A stretch of DNA of 64,000 bases from contig NZ_LNYZ01000001.1 of NCBI RefSeq assembly GCF_001468065.1, positions 62,001-126,000 on the forward strand, in the 5' to 3' direction. Source of the stretch: Legionella steigerwaltii (GTDB lineage: Bacteria; Pseudomonadota; Gammaproteobacteria; Legionellales; Legionellaceae). Position 1 is the stretch's first letter. Each line of letters starts with the position of its first letter. Under the pieces are notes generated by a model. The model was given only the letters and a program-made list of their open reading frames with translations, was not told where the DNA came from and ran no database searches. Shown here one piece after another: positions 10,854 to 19,359 of the stretch. A program made the position numbers and the translations under genes.

Positions 10854-12473
10854 TTAATTAAAAGCAGATACTACTTCTGGTAAAGGGTGACCAACAGCCG
10901 CAGATGGATTTTTAATCATGAGCACTGCAGATAAAGTGGGTGCAATATCTGTTGTATAAGTCGGTCGAAAAATACGTTGCGCTTTAAAATATGGGTGTAC
11001 AAAGAGTAAAGGCACATAACTATCGTATTGCCAAGGACTGCCATGAGCAACGCGATCCTTACTTTTTGTGCCATACGATTGATTTGGTGGTTGAATGAGG
11101 TAGATATCCCCAGAACGCTCTGGAAAATACATTTTGTTCACTTTAGTGCTCAACCAATCCTTTTCAATATCAGTAACAGGTAACGCATACGCTTTGAATA
11201 TTCCTGGTCTTAGAGTTAAAGCTTGCGCAAGAGAATGTTTCACTTCATTCAGTTTCAATTTATGCTGATTTATTACTTTATGATTAAGATAGATATATGG
11301 CGGCATGATGGACATCAGGGTTTGCTCTGGAAGCTTATATTGTTTTTTCAGTACAGTGCGGATGTATTGTTCCATTTTAGGGATATCAATGGGGTTAATT
11401 TCATTTATATGATGTGCTTTGAGATAAGTTGGTCCATCATTTACACCATGATCTGCAGTAAGCACAATGAGGGTATTATTTAGACCCACTTGTTTGTCAA
11501 TGGCAGCGAAAAGATGGGCTAGTGTTTTATCTAATTCCAATAAATTGTCTTCTGATTCAAGACTATTGGGGCCAAATTGATGGCCGATTGCATCAACACC
11601 AGAAAAACTAATACCTAAATAATCAGTTTTTCCAACGGATTGACCTACCCGTTCTTCGGTTAAAAGTTGCTCCGCAAACTCTGCAGTTAATTGATCCGCT
11701 TTAGGGGTTCTGGATAGTGCTTTAAAATATTCAGGGCTCGGAGATTGCGTTATATGGTGTGGGAAGGTTTGACCAAAAAGCTCATCTTCATGATGGAAGA
11801 TTGGGGAATTGGCATTTTGATATTCAGGCCTGGACCGGCCAAGATTCCAATCGTAGTCTTTGGGTTGGTAGTTTTTGTTCCAATTTTTAACCCATTGAGG
11901 ATATTGAGCATAGTAATAAGTACTGGTAATAAAGCCACCATTGGTCGTATCAAACCAAAACGCTTTGCCAGCATGCCCCGCAAGGGCTATTGCTGAACGA
12001 TCTTTTAAGGATACTCCGAAGACTCGTCCTTTTTGAGAGAGTATCACTTCATCGCTTAAAGTTGAGGCATATAAATTCTTTGGAGAGCGTCCTGGAAGAG
12101 CAATACGTGTATGTGGTGTACTTAATATATTGGTTTTCAAATCTTCCATGCAATAAACCGGCTGTTGTGATTTTCGGTCATACCATTCATTATTAATAAC
12201 CCCATGTAAGGCAGGGAAGCTTCCTGTTGCAACAGTTGCGTGTCCGGCACACGTTGTCGTATTGGCATGTGGATGATGCGTATTGCGGAAATCAATGGCA
12301 TGACTTAATAAATAATTAAATCCGCCATTCCCAAATTGTTGTTGATGTTGATAAATTAAATCGCCTCGTAATTGATCGACTACCAATTGAACGACTAATT
12401 TGGGTTGACTGATTTGTGCATGGGTGTTCAAACAACCTAGAAAAAGACAAATGGAACCAATGTATTTTTTCAT
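10854..12473 (-). CDS. Exported alkaline-phosphatase-superfamily enzyme (PafA-like)
   Basis: A 539-aa metal-dependent phosphatase or phosphodiesterase of the alkaline phosphatase superfamily. After an N-terminal signal sequence of about 19 residues, the first metal site VDQLRGD and the nucleophile segment HANTTTCAGHATVATGS (Thr nucleophile as in PafA-type monoesterases) appear at about residues 33-85; the second metal set includes GVDAIGHQFGP and ADHGVND. The signal ends LFLGCLNTHAQ: Gly-Cys could be a lipobox, but Phe at -3 is unusual, so periplasmic or lipoprotein placement is open. AGGA precedes the ATG. Substrate cannot be told; phosphate scavenging is plausible. Confidence 0.88.
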   Translation of the reverse strand: MKKYIGSICLFLGCLNTHAQISQPKLVVQLVVDQLRGDLIYQHQQQFGNGGFNYLLSHAIDFRNTHHPHANTTTCAGHATVATGSFPALHGVINNEWYDRKSQQPVYCMEDLKTNILSTPHTRIALPGRSPKNLYASTLSDEVILSQKGRVFGVSLKDRSAIALAGHAGKAFWFDTTNGGFITSTYYYAQYPQWVKNWNKNYQPKDYDWNLGRSRPEYQNANSPIFHHEDELFGQTFPHHITQSPSPEYFKALSRTPKADQLTAEFAEQLLTEERVGQSVGKTDYLGISFSGVDAIGHQFGPNSLESEDNLLELDKTLAHLFAAIDKQVGLNNTLIVLTADHGVNDGPTYLKAHHINEINPIDIPKMEQYIRTVLKKQYKLPEQTLMSIMPPYIYLNHKVINQHKLKLNEVKHSLAQALTLRPGIFKAYALPVTDIEKDWLSTKVNKMYFPERSGDIYLIQPPNQSYGTKSKDRVAHGSPWQYDSYVPLLFVHPYFKAQRIFRPTYTTDIAPTLSAVLMIKNPSAAVGHPLPEVVSAFN

Positions 12474-12789
12474 AACTATCCTGACAACGACAAAAGATTT
12501 AAATTAATCAACAGTACATAAAAAAGCAATCTAAAAAAGGATCCAGAGTCTTCTCTATTTCTTTTTAGATGAAGCTTCGACATTCATTCAAGAAAAATGA
12601 CATCAAATAACTCGTTCTCTTTGTCCAGCCTAAGTTCAAAATTGTTGTGTTATCTTATTGACTTTAAAAGATAAAAATTAATTAAGTAGTAAAAAGAAAA
12701 TGCATGACTGGCATTATGAATTAGTTTAAACTGCTCACGTTGAAGTAAATTTTACTAATCCCGATTCATGGAGTTTAAGGAGAGCAGAA
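12474..12789. other. Divergent intergenic region
   Basis: Separates the minus-strand phosphatase-like gene from the plus-strand unknown gene. A TTGACT at 12658-12663 is a possible -35 for the plus-strand gene, but no good -10 follows at 17 bases. A short perfect inverted repeat, AGTAAA-T-TTTACT, lies at 12744-12756 and might be an operator. No palindromic element is present. Confidence 0.35.
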
Positions 12790-13506
12790 ATGGGTTTCAA
12801 GTATGTTGAATATGATACATTATCAAAATACATCAGGGAGAGTATAGCAACTGAAGTAAAAAGACATAAATTAGATGAAAAAAATTTACCAAAGGCATTA
12901 AAATCTCTTTCCATTAGCCATCCTGAACGAGCAATTCAATGTAAATATCTACTTGCAGTTCTATCGTGTCTTGATAACTCCAATAGCCCAGATAAAACAT
13001 GCGTACTTTATGCAGCAGCTTTCTATATTCGTGATCAAATTTTCGCAAGCTATCAAGGAACTGTAACCTCATTTTTTTTGTCTCCCGAGAACAGTACGTT
13101 ATATAACGCATTAACAACGTCGCTTAATCTTGATAAAGAAAATTTCCCCGATTCCAAAAATTTGCTTGAAATGTATAAGGCGTTAAGCAGCTTTATGAAT
13201 ACACAGGTATATATAGATGCGGATCCGAGCAAAGGTTATCTACACCCAAGTAAGCAAACTTTTTCAGGTAAAAAAATTAAGGATTATAAGGTAGAAAAAG
13301 TTTTGCAAGATTTAGTCAAAAAAATAGCGGATCTCGAGTTGAATCAGATTGAGAAGGCTAAAGAACAACAATTGAAAGATTCTGATAGTAAAATCAAAAA
13401 AAGAATAGGATTATTTGCAAATGGTGATGTTATTCCTCCTGCCCCTGCTCTTAGTAAAGAGTTTGTTGAAGATCCCAGGGAACATATATCAGTTCAATGT
13501 ACCTAG
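12790..13506 (+). CDS. Hypothetical cytosolic protein, 238 aa
   Basis: No family recognised. Mixed, largely helical and lysine-rich, with no signal peptide or membrane segment. The middle (about 40-130) is more hydrophobic and Cys-containing (CKYLLAVLSCLDN, YAAAFYIRDQIF); the end (about 165-215) looks like a charged coiled coil (VLQDLVKKIADLELNQIEKA). A clear AAGGAG seven bases before the ATG gives the start. A lone gene in its own promoter region, which is how Legionella effectors are usually placed, but export is not shown. Confidence 0.65.
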   Translation: MGFKYVEYDTLSKYIRESIATEVKRHKLDEKNLPKALKSLSISHPERAIQCKYLLAVLSCLDNSNSPDKTCVLYAAAFYIRDQIFASYQGTVTSFFLSPENSTLYNALTTSLNLDKENFPDSKNLLEMYKALSSFMNTQVYIDADPSKGYLHPSKQTFSGKKIKDYKVEKVLQDLVKKIADLELNQIEKAKEQQLKDSDSKIKKRIGLFANGDVIPPAPALSKEFVEDPREHISVQCT

Positions 13507-13516
13507 TTCGAGCTTT

Positions 13517-13582
13517 CTGAATGCAGTGAATTGGATCAGGAAGCTTAGCGAATAGCCCGACTTCTGATTCACTGCATCCAGA
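13517..13582. terminator. Inverted repeat between convergent genes
   Basis: CTGAATGCAGTGAAT followed by CAGGAAG on the left pairs with CTTCTGATTCACTGCATCCAG on the right, with about 18 unpaired bases between. It lies between the stops of two convergent genes, so a two-way terminator is plausible, but there is no T-run on either strand. Confidence 0.4.
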
Positions 13583-13599
13583 CAGCAATAGGATTTGGA

Positions 13600-13959
13600 T
13601 TATAATTGCGGTTCCGAGATTTTTTTCTGTTGCTCAATAGGATAACCTGATACGGCCCAATCAATTATGCCACCATCCACTGAATAAATTTCTTGGTATC
13701 CCAAATCCATTAAAATTTGAGCAGCGAATAAGGATCTTACTCCTCCTTTGCAGTGTAAATAGATAGGATGACTTTTATTTGGAATTTTAGCTGCAATAGA
13801 TGATGCAATAATATCTTTAGGGATGTGCAATGCTCCAGGTATATGAAACTCTTGCCACTCGTCCAATTCTCTAACATCAATTAAACAAATATTGGGATTA
13901 TTGTCCATCATTTCTTTTAGTTGATGTACATTAATGGTTTTAATGTTAGGGTTGATCAT
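13600..13959 (-). CDS. Single-domain rhodanese
   Basis: A 119-aa rhodanese-fold sulfur carrier or sulfurtransferase. The active-site loop CKGGVRS begins at Cys70, and the CH2A/CH2B-type segments LIDVREXXEW-like (LIDVRELDEWQEFHIPGA) and GGIIDWAVSGYP are in place. No signal peptide, so cytoplasmic. AGAGG precedes the ATG, which lies inside the end of the upstream membrane-protein gene (14-nt overlap), so the two are translated together. Partner sulfur acceptor unknown. Confidence 0.93.
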   Translation of the reverse strand: MINPNIKTINVHQLKEMMDNNPNICLIDVRELDEWQEFHIPGALHIPKDIIASSIAAKIPNKSHPIYLHCKGGVRSLFAAQILMDLGYQEIYSVDGGIIDWAVSGYPIEQQKKISEPQL

Positions 13960-14227
13960 AACGAACCTCTCTTATTGTTGGTCGTGTAAATGTGGAGTGG
14001 TGCAGCAACCAATAAATTGTTGCTGTGAAAACCCCACCAACTAAGGTGGCAAATGCCCAGGTAGCGGCGGAAACTAAAACAGTTTTTTGACCGGTTCGAT
14101 TCATATTTCCTGCATCGTGGGCCACTGCGCCAGCAAAAATCAGATGCAAAATGCCATTGATAAGCATCATGATAAATAAAAAAGTTTGTATCTGTGTCGA
14201 AAATTGTTGTACCAGTTCATTGATCAT
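13946..14227 (-). CDS. Small membrane protein coupled to the rhodanese, 93 aa
   Basis: No family recognised. Two hydrophobic segments, about residues 14-36 (FLFIMMLINGILHLIFAGAV) and 50-75 (VSAATWAFATLVGGVFTATI), joined by a short polar loop HDAGNMNRTGQK, with a basic tail. AAGGA nine bases before the ATG supports the start. It overlaps the rhodanese gene by 14 nt, which suggests the pair works together at the membrane, for example passing sulfur; this is inference. Confidence 0.75.
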   Translation of the reverse strand: MINELVQQFSTQIQTFLFIMMLINGILHLIFAGAVAHDAGNMNRTGQKTVLVSAATWAFATLVGGVFTATIYWLLHHSTFTRPTIREVRYDQP

Positions 14228-14419
14228 GAATGTGTTCCTTTAGTTTGTTAATCAATGTTGAGTCTAACAAATCCATTTTCTAACAATATCATTTGCAATT
14301 AAAGGATTGTGTCAGGCATAAAAATCTAACTTACAATATAATAACAGAAAATGAATAAGATCTTTTATTTCTGTGTTAACCCCGGTAACATCGTCAAAAA
14401 AATTATAAGAGAAGAAAAC

Positions 14420-15715
14420 ATGAATGTTCATGAAATCCCTGTTCCTCATTTGACCACAGCACATTCAGGACCGTTGTTTCATGTGGAAAAAATTGTTTTA
14501 AATCAAATAGCTGCTATTGAGTCTTGGTTTAGGCACCAATGGAAAGACACTCCTCCACCATTAACCTCATCAGTCGATTTGCGGCATGCGGGATTTAAAC
14601 TGGCGCCTGTAGATACTAATCTGTTTCCTGCAGGGTTTAATAATTTAAATCCGGAATTTTTTCCATTGTGTGTTCAGGCTGCTCAGTCTGTGCTAGTCGA
14701 CTATGTTCCTGATTGCACTAGAATCTTACTGGTCCCAGAAAGTCATACACGCAATAAGTTTTATTTAAAAAGTCTCAGTGTGTTACGAACTATTTTTGTC
14801 AAAGCTGGATTTGTAGTGCGTATTGGCAGTTTGGACCCTGAACTTAAGGAGCCTACTGAAGTTTTTCTTGAAAGCGGAGAAAGTCTATTATTAGAGCCTA
14901 TAGAACGTCAGGGTGATCGAGTGGGGTTGAGTGATTTTAATCCATGTTTCCTCATGCTCAATAATGATTTGTCGCAAGGAATTCCTGAGATTTTGCAAGG
15001 AATAAAACAAAAGATAAGACCTACAGCGCAATTAGGTTGGTTTTCACGATTAAAATCCAGTCATTTTAATTTTTATGATGAGGTTGCTACAGAATTTGCT
15101 GAATTTGTAGGTATGGATTCCTGGTTAATTAATCCATATTTTAGCGCTCTAGAAGGCCTGGATTTTATGGCTCAAGAAGGTATAGATAGATTAGCAATCG
15201 AAGTAGATAAAATCTTAACTTTAATGGGCGATAAATATGCAACTTATGGAATAAAGGAGAAACCATTCGTTGCGATTAAAGCGGATAATGGTACCTATGG
15301 CATGAGTGTCATGATGGTACATAATGCAGAAGAAGTGCGCCAATTAAACAGAAAACAAAGAACTCGAATGTCGGCTAGTAAAGGTGGTCGTAAAGTGGAT
15401 AGGGTAATTATCCAAGAAGGTGTGTATACCTTTGAAACCATGCCAAATGGTTCTGTTGCTGAACCTGTTGTCTATATGATTGGCCAGTTTGTAGTGGGTG
15501 GCTTTTACAGGGTTCATAAAGAACGCGGGATCGATGAAAATCTAAATGCACCAGGAATGCATTTTGAACCATTAGCTTTTGCCCAGGCGTGTAACATGCC
15601 TTGTGATGATTTAACTGAGGTGGATGAGTCAAATCGTTTTTATGTTTATGGAGTTATTGCTCGATTGGCTGCGCTTGCTGCAGCAAGGGAAATAGCAGCT
15701 ATTGGAGGTGAGTAA
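14420..15715 (+). CDS. gshA: Glutamate-cysteine ligase, proteobacterial ATP-grasp-like type
   Basis: First step of glutathione synthesis, joining glutamate and cysteine. The 431-aa product belongs to the glutamate-cysteine ligase family first described in acidithiobacilli rather than the E. coli type; characteristic stretches are SSVDLRHAGFKLAPVDTNLF, LVPESHTRNKFYL and KADNGTYGMSVM. The frame is open upstream to an ATG at 14351 without ribosome site; GAGAAG before the ATG at 14420 marks the likely start. Its stop overlaps the start of gshB by one base (TAATG), so the whole glutathione pathway is one unit. Confidence 0.92.
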   Translation: MNVHEIPVPHLTTAHSGPLFHVEKIVLNQIAAIESWFRHQWKDTPPPLTSSVDLRHAGFKLAPVDTNLFPAGFNNLNPEFFPLCVQAAQSVLVDYVPDCTRILLVPESHTRNKFYLKSLSVLRTIFVKAGFVVRIGSLDPELKEPTEVFLESGESLLLEPIERQGDRVGLSDFNPCFLMLNNDLSQGIPEILQGIKQKIRPTAQLGWFSRLKSSHFNFYDEVATEFAEFVGMDSWLINPYFSALEGLDFMAQEGIDRLAIEVDKILTLMGDKYATYGIKEKPFVAIKADNGTYGMSVMMVHNAEEVRQLNRKQRTRMSASKGGRKVDRVIIQEGVYTFETMPNGSVAEPVVYMIGQFVVGGFYRVHKERGIDENLNAPGMHFEPLAFAQACNMPCDDLTEVDESNRFYVYGVIARLAALAAAREIAAIGGE

Positions 15716-16665
15716 TGAAACTTGGTGTGCTGCTGGATCCTCTAGATCAACTAAAACCTTATAAAGATACAACGCTTGCTATGATCAAGAGAGCGCAAGA
15801 AATGGGGTGGTCATGTGTTGTATTTACTCAGGAAGATTTATTTTGTAAGGAAGGTCATGCGTTCGCGCAAGTTTATGATTTAAGTATCGGCGATGTACAC
15901 AGTAAGGATTGGGCTACAATTAAAGTGTTAGGTGAAATGCCTTTGAGCGAACTTGATATCATTCTGATGCGCAAAGACCCACCCTTTAACATAGAATATA
16001 TTTACACCACATATTTCTTGGAACTCGCAGAACGCGAAGGTGTTCTTGTTGCAAACAAACCACAAAGTCTCCGTGATGCGAATGAAAAATTTTTTACATT
16101 GAATTTTCCTCAGTGTTGTCCAACTACACTTGTATCCCGAAATATAAAACGATTGAGATCTTTTTGGGAGGAACACAAGCAAGTTGTTTTCAAACCTTTG
16201 GAAGGGATGGGAGGAAATTCTGTATTTCATGTTGAAGAGCAAGGGAACAATTTGTCAGTTATTTTGGAAGTTTTAACTAAGAATCAAACACAAACGATTA
16301 TTGCCCAACGTTATATTCATGAAATAAAAAACTTGGGTGATAAACGCATTTTATTAATTAATGGTGAACCTGTTCCTTATGCCTTAGCACGTATTCCTGC
16401 GGAAGGTGATTTGCGAGGTAACTTGGCTGCAGGTGCTCGTGGTGAAGTAGTTCCTATTACGGCAAGGGATAGATGGATTTGTGAACAAATAGGACCTTCT
16501 CTTAGGGCCAAAGGTTTGTATTTTGTTGGCATTGATGTGATCGGTGATTATTTAACCGAAATCAATGTGACTAGTCCAACGTGTTTGCGGGAAATAGAGG
16601 CAGAAACAAAACTTGATATTGCGGGTGATTTCTTACGTTGCCTTGAGAAGCTATGCCGCACTTAG
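15715..16665 (+). CDS. gshB: Glutathione synthetase
   Basis: ATP-grasp ligase adding glycine to gamma-glutamylcysteine. The 316-aa product has the N-terminal LGVLLDPLDQLKPYKDTT, DPPFNIEYIYTTYFLE, the ATP-binding KPLEGMGGNSVF and the C-terminal INVTSPTCLREIE that are typical of the family. ATG overlaps the gshA stop by one base, with AGGTGA just before it. The stop codon itself lies inside a dispersed repeat (16659-16728), so insertion or copying of that repeat may have set the present C-terminus. Confidence 0.97.
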   Translation: MKLGVLLDPLDQLKPYKDTTLAMIKRAQEMGWSCVVFTQEDLFCKEGHAFAQVYDLSIGDVHSKDWATIKVLGEMPLSELDIILMRKDPPFNIEYIYTTYFLELAEREGVLVANKPQSLRDANEKFFTLNFPQCCPTTLVSRNIKRLRSFWEEHKQVVFKPLEGMGGNSVFHVEEQGNNLSVILEVLTKNQTQTIIAQRYIHEIKNLGDKRILLINGEPVPYALARIPAEGDLRGNLAAGARGEVVPITARDRWICEQIGPSLRAKGLYFVGIDVIGDYLTEINVTSPTCLREIEAETKLDIAGDFLRCLEKLCRT

Positions 16666-16728
16666 ATCTTACACTCAACCTGCACTCAAATCTGACTTTT
16701 CCCCGAGATTTTATATTTGTGTCTACGT
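16659..16728. repeat. Dispersed repeat, copy A
   Basis: The stretch 16665-16708 matches 35591-35634 at 39 of 44 positions by eye; the likeness runs on to the left (CACTTAGATCTT versus CACCTAAATCTT) and, after an indel, to a shared GTCTACGT on the right. It starts at the gshB stop codon. A separate small hairpin, CCCGCGA...TCGCGGG (16729-16747), follows directly. Confidence 0.7.
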
Positions 16729-16775
16729 CCCGCGACTTGTTCGCGGGATCCAGTTCTGATATGAATGTACTTAAT

Positions 16776-16807
16776 CCCTGGGTTCCGCTGCGCTGCACCC
16801 AGGCTAC
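16776..16807. repeat. Single right arm of the REPIN-like element
   Basis: Reads CCCTGGGTTCCGCTGCGCTG and on to CACCCAGGCTAC, a right arm without the left one. It lies just after the mlaA stop. Confidence 0.8.
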
Positions 16808-16810
16808 ATA

Positions 16811-17572
16811 TTACTCATCTACGTAGTCACTACCTGCTTCAGCTGCAGCTTCTTGATCTGCTTTTTTATCATCAACATAAAGAGCGCCAGTATCCGCATG
16901 GTTACCTGCAATGAGATGATTACGATATTGTAAGTATGCATCCCTCATGAAGCTATATTTATCCAAAGCTTCATCCATTATGCGATCTGTGTCTAACAGT
17001 TGTGAGCGTAGATCTATATAACGCAGCGCTAACAAACTATAAACGACTGCATCGTCATGAATGTAAACATAAGGGCTGTATAATGCGAATTGGAATAGCC
17101 ATCCTGCACCATCTCTAAGAGTACTTGGCCCTAGTAATGGAATAACTAAGTAGGGCGAATTTTTATCTCCCCATTTTGCTAGAGTCAGGCCTAAATCATT
17201 TGAATGTGGTGGTAAACCAAAAGTTTTTGCAACGTCAAATAAACCACCCACACCTAAAGAAGAGTTAATAATAAATCGCCAGGAGTCTCTAATTGCCCAT
17301 TTCCCTTCAGCTTGTAGAAGATCGTTGCCTACGGTTGGTATAAGATCCAGGTTGTTGTAAAAATTATTGACGCTTTTACGGACAGGTGCGGGTATCACTG
17401 CTCGATATACTTTTGCTGGAGGTTTTAAAAATACATTGTCAAAGGCCGTATTAAACTTATATACCTTTCGGTTAAAGGGTTCAAAAGGATCGACGGGGTT
17501 AGTTCCCTTACAGACACAACCAGTTAAAACGAGACTACTGGTAAAACTGATAACTAGTGAAATTAATCGCAT
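16811..17572 (-). CDS. mlaA: MlaA (VacJ) outer-membrane lipoprotein
   Basis: Outer-membrane component of the Mla phospholipid-retrieval system, which takes mislocalised phospholipids from the outer leaflet. A lipobox LTGC puts the lipid-bearing Cys at residue 19. Family segments DPFEPFNRKVYKFNTAFD, NNFYNNLDLIPTVGNDLLQ, DSWRFIINSSLGVGGLFD and DLGLTLAKWG are all present. Length (253 aa) is normal; the last 20 residues are an acidic, Ala-rich tail. No clear ribosome site before the ATG (A-rich). The other mla genes are not in this window. Confidence 0.95.
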   Translation of the reverse strand: MRLISLVISFTSSLVLTGCVCKGTNPVDPFEPFNRKVYKFNTAFDNVFLKPPAKVYRAVIPAPVRKSVNNFYNNLDLIPTVGNDLLQAEGKWAIRDSWRFIINSSLGVGGLFDVAKTFGLPPHSNDLGLTLAKWGDKNSPYLVIPLLGPSTLRDGAGWLFQFALYSPYVYIHDDAVVYSLLALRYIDLRSQLLDTDRIMDEALDKYSFMRDAYLQYRNHLIAGNHADTGALYVDDKKADQEAAAEAGSDYVDE

Positions 17573-17675
17573 GATTTTTTTTATTATTCAACTTATTGGA
17601 AGATGTTACACGAGTTTAATGTTCTTGCAAACAATAGTAATCCAGACTGCCACTGATATTTTTTTTAAAATATTA

Positions 17676-17730
17676 TAGCCTGGATGGAGCGCAGCGAAAC
17701 TCGGGTTCCGCTTCGCGTCACCCAGTCTAC
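17676..17730. repeat. Degenerate REPIN-like element
   Basis: TAGCCTGGATGGAGCGCAGC runs straight into a right arm TTCCGCTTCGCGTCACCCAG ending TCTAC. Both arms carry substitutions and the loop is missing, so this looks like a decaying copy. Between dtd and mlaA. Confidence 0.75.
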
Positions 17731-17778
17731 AAAAAAGCAATTCATTTTTAAATTTAATACGCTGACCCCAATTATTTA

Positions 17779-18216
17779 TCAGAACTTTAACAGAAAAGTT
17801 ACTGGGCCGTCATTGCATAAATGAACCTGCATGTCGGCACCAAAACATCCACTTTGTGTGTGAGGGTATAACTGAGATGCTTGCGTCAATAGATTATCAA
17901 ACAGTTGTCGACCAAGCTCTGGCGGGGCTGCATTGGAAAAGCTAGGGCGCAATCCTTTTTGAGTTTCGGCCACTAAAGTAAATTGTGGCACTAATAATAA
18001 ACCACCTTGAACATCCTTAAGGCTTAAATTCATTTTGCCTTGGCTATCACTAAAAATGCGATAGTTGATGCATTTATCTAACATTTTAGTGATGTTATGT
18101 TCCGTATCATCAGGTTCAAAACCACAAAGAATCAAAAGACCCTGATCGATTTTGCCTACAGTTTCACCACCAATATCTACTCGGGCGTGCGTCACCCTTT
18201 GAATTACAATCAACAT
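17779..18216 (-). CDS. dtd: D-aminoacyl-tRNA deacylase
   Basis: Removes D-amino acids (and Gly from tRNA-Ala) mischarged on tRNA. At 145 aa it has normal length and carries the Gly-cisPro signature NDGPVTF at the C-terminus and KGLRPSFSNAAPPE. The usual SQFTL motif reads PQFTL here: the Ser is replaced by Pro, a change worth noting. AAGGG nine bases before the ATG. The start overlaps the end of the pip-like gene by 7 nt, so the two are translationally coupled. Confidence 0.93.
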   Translation of the reverse strand: MLIVIQRVTHARVDIGGETVGKIDQGLLILCGFEPDDTEHNITKMLDKCINYRIFSDSQGKMNLSLKDVQGGLLLVPQFTLVAETQKGLRPSFSNAAPPELGRQLFDNLLTQASQLYPHTQSGCFGADMQVHLCNDGPVTFLLKF

Positions 18217-19172
18217 GCATCAAGCCCTTGTTTGGAAATTTCTTTACTTGCATAAATTAGGGCATCAATTATACCTGATTCTCTATCCGAATGTCCCGCA
18301 TCACGAACTATTCTTAAATTGGATGCGGGTATGGCTTGATGCAGTTCAAAAGCACCAGCCAATGGAGAAATCAAATCAAAACGGCCATGTACGATATAAG
18401 TTGGAATATGTCTTATTTTATGTACATTAGTTATGACTTGATTTTCTTCAATGAAAAAGTGATTGTTAATGTAATGAGATTCTAATGTTGCAAGAGCCAG
18501 GGCGAAATGTGGATCGCTGAATTGATCAATAACATATAAATGGGGTTGCAAACTACTGCAACGTGCTTCCCATAAGGCCCAAGATTTTGCAGCACTCATA
18601 CGTGCCAGTTCGTTGGGGCCTTGCAAACAGTTGGCATAATATTGGGGAATTTGAGCCAACATATCTTCAGGGACACTACTAATAAATTCCTCCCAGTAAT
18701 CAGGATAAACCAGGTTTGCCCCTTGTTTATAAAACCAATCAATATCTTGTTGTCTTCCTAAAAAAATTTGATGAAGCTGTAGCGCTTTAATTTGTTGAGG
18801 GAATTTTTGAGCGTAAAGCAAAGCCAACAAAGAACCCCAACCTCCTCCAGATAATACAAATTCAGATAACCCTAAGAAATCCCGGATGGCATCGATGTCA
18901 TCCAACAATAAACTGGTCGTATTTTCACGTACTTCCAAATGAGGAGTAGAGCGCCCGCAGCCGCGTTGATCAAAAATTATGATCCTATAATGTTGTGGAT
19001 CAAAAAAACGTCTAAGATAACCATCTCCAGAGGAAGCGCCCGGGCCTGGATGTAACACGACAACAGGCAGCCCTTCAGGATTTCCTGTTTCTTCAATATA
19101 AAGTGTATGTAGTGCACCAACTTTTAATTCATGTTGCGCATAAGGTTTAATAGATGGATAGAGCGAGTGCAT
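18210..19172 (-). CDS. pip: Proline iminopeptidase homologue lacking the nucleophilic Ser
   Basis: Alpha/beta hydrolase of the prolyl aminopeptidase family (S33), which removes N-terminal proline. Length (320 aa), the DQRGCGRSTPH segment, Asp266 (HGRFDLIS) and His294 (DAGHSD) all fit the family. At the nucleophile elbow, however, the expected GGSWGS reads GGGWGS: codon 111 (18840-18842) is GGT, one base from AGT. The oxyanion-hole segment is also changed, HPGPGA instead of HGGPGG. As read, the protein should not be a working serine peptidase. AAAGGA before the ATG. Overlaps dtd by 7 nt. Confidence 0.88.
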   Translation of the reverse strand: MHSLYPSIKPYAQHELKVGALHTLYIEETGNPEGLPVVVLHPGPGASSGDGYLRRFFDPQHYRIIIFDQRGCGRSTPHLEVRENTTSLLLDDIDAIRDFLGLSEFVLSGGGWGSLLALLYAQKFPQQIKALQLHQIFLGRQQDIDWFYKQGANLVYPDYWEEFISSVPEDMLAQIPQYYANCLQGPNELARMSAAKSWALWEARCSSLQPHLYVIDQFSDPHFALALATLESHYINNHFFIEENQVITNVHKIRHIPTYIVHGRFDLISPLAGAFELHQAIPASNLRIVRDAGHSDRESGIIDALIYASKEISKQGLDAC

Positions 19173-19359
19173 TTTAGTCCTTTAGGAAGTTTGTTTTACC
19201 TTATTGCATTATTTTGCGCTGTGAAGCGCTTGAAAGCAATAAGTATTCACTTAAAACAAGTTTATACTTAAAGTTAGTATAGCTTCTATTTTTCTTTCAC
19301 TTGCGAGAGAGTAGGATCTATTAATAGAATACACCATCTTTTTTTCCTGGAATTTATTT

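Noticed and set aside
11750-11996. Overlapping frames on both strands inside the phosphatase-like gene
   Set aside because: They shadow the conserved coding sequence, have no ribosome sites and no family likeness.
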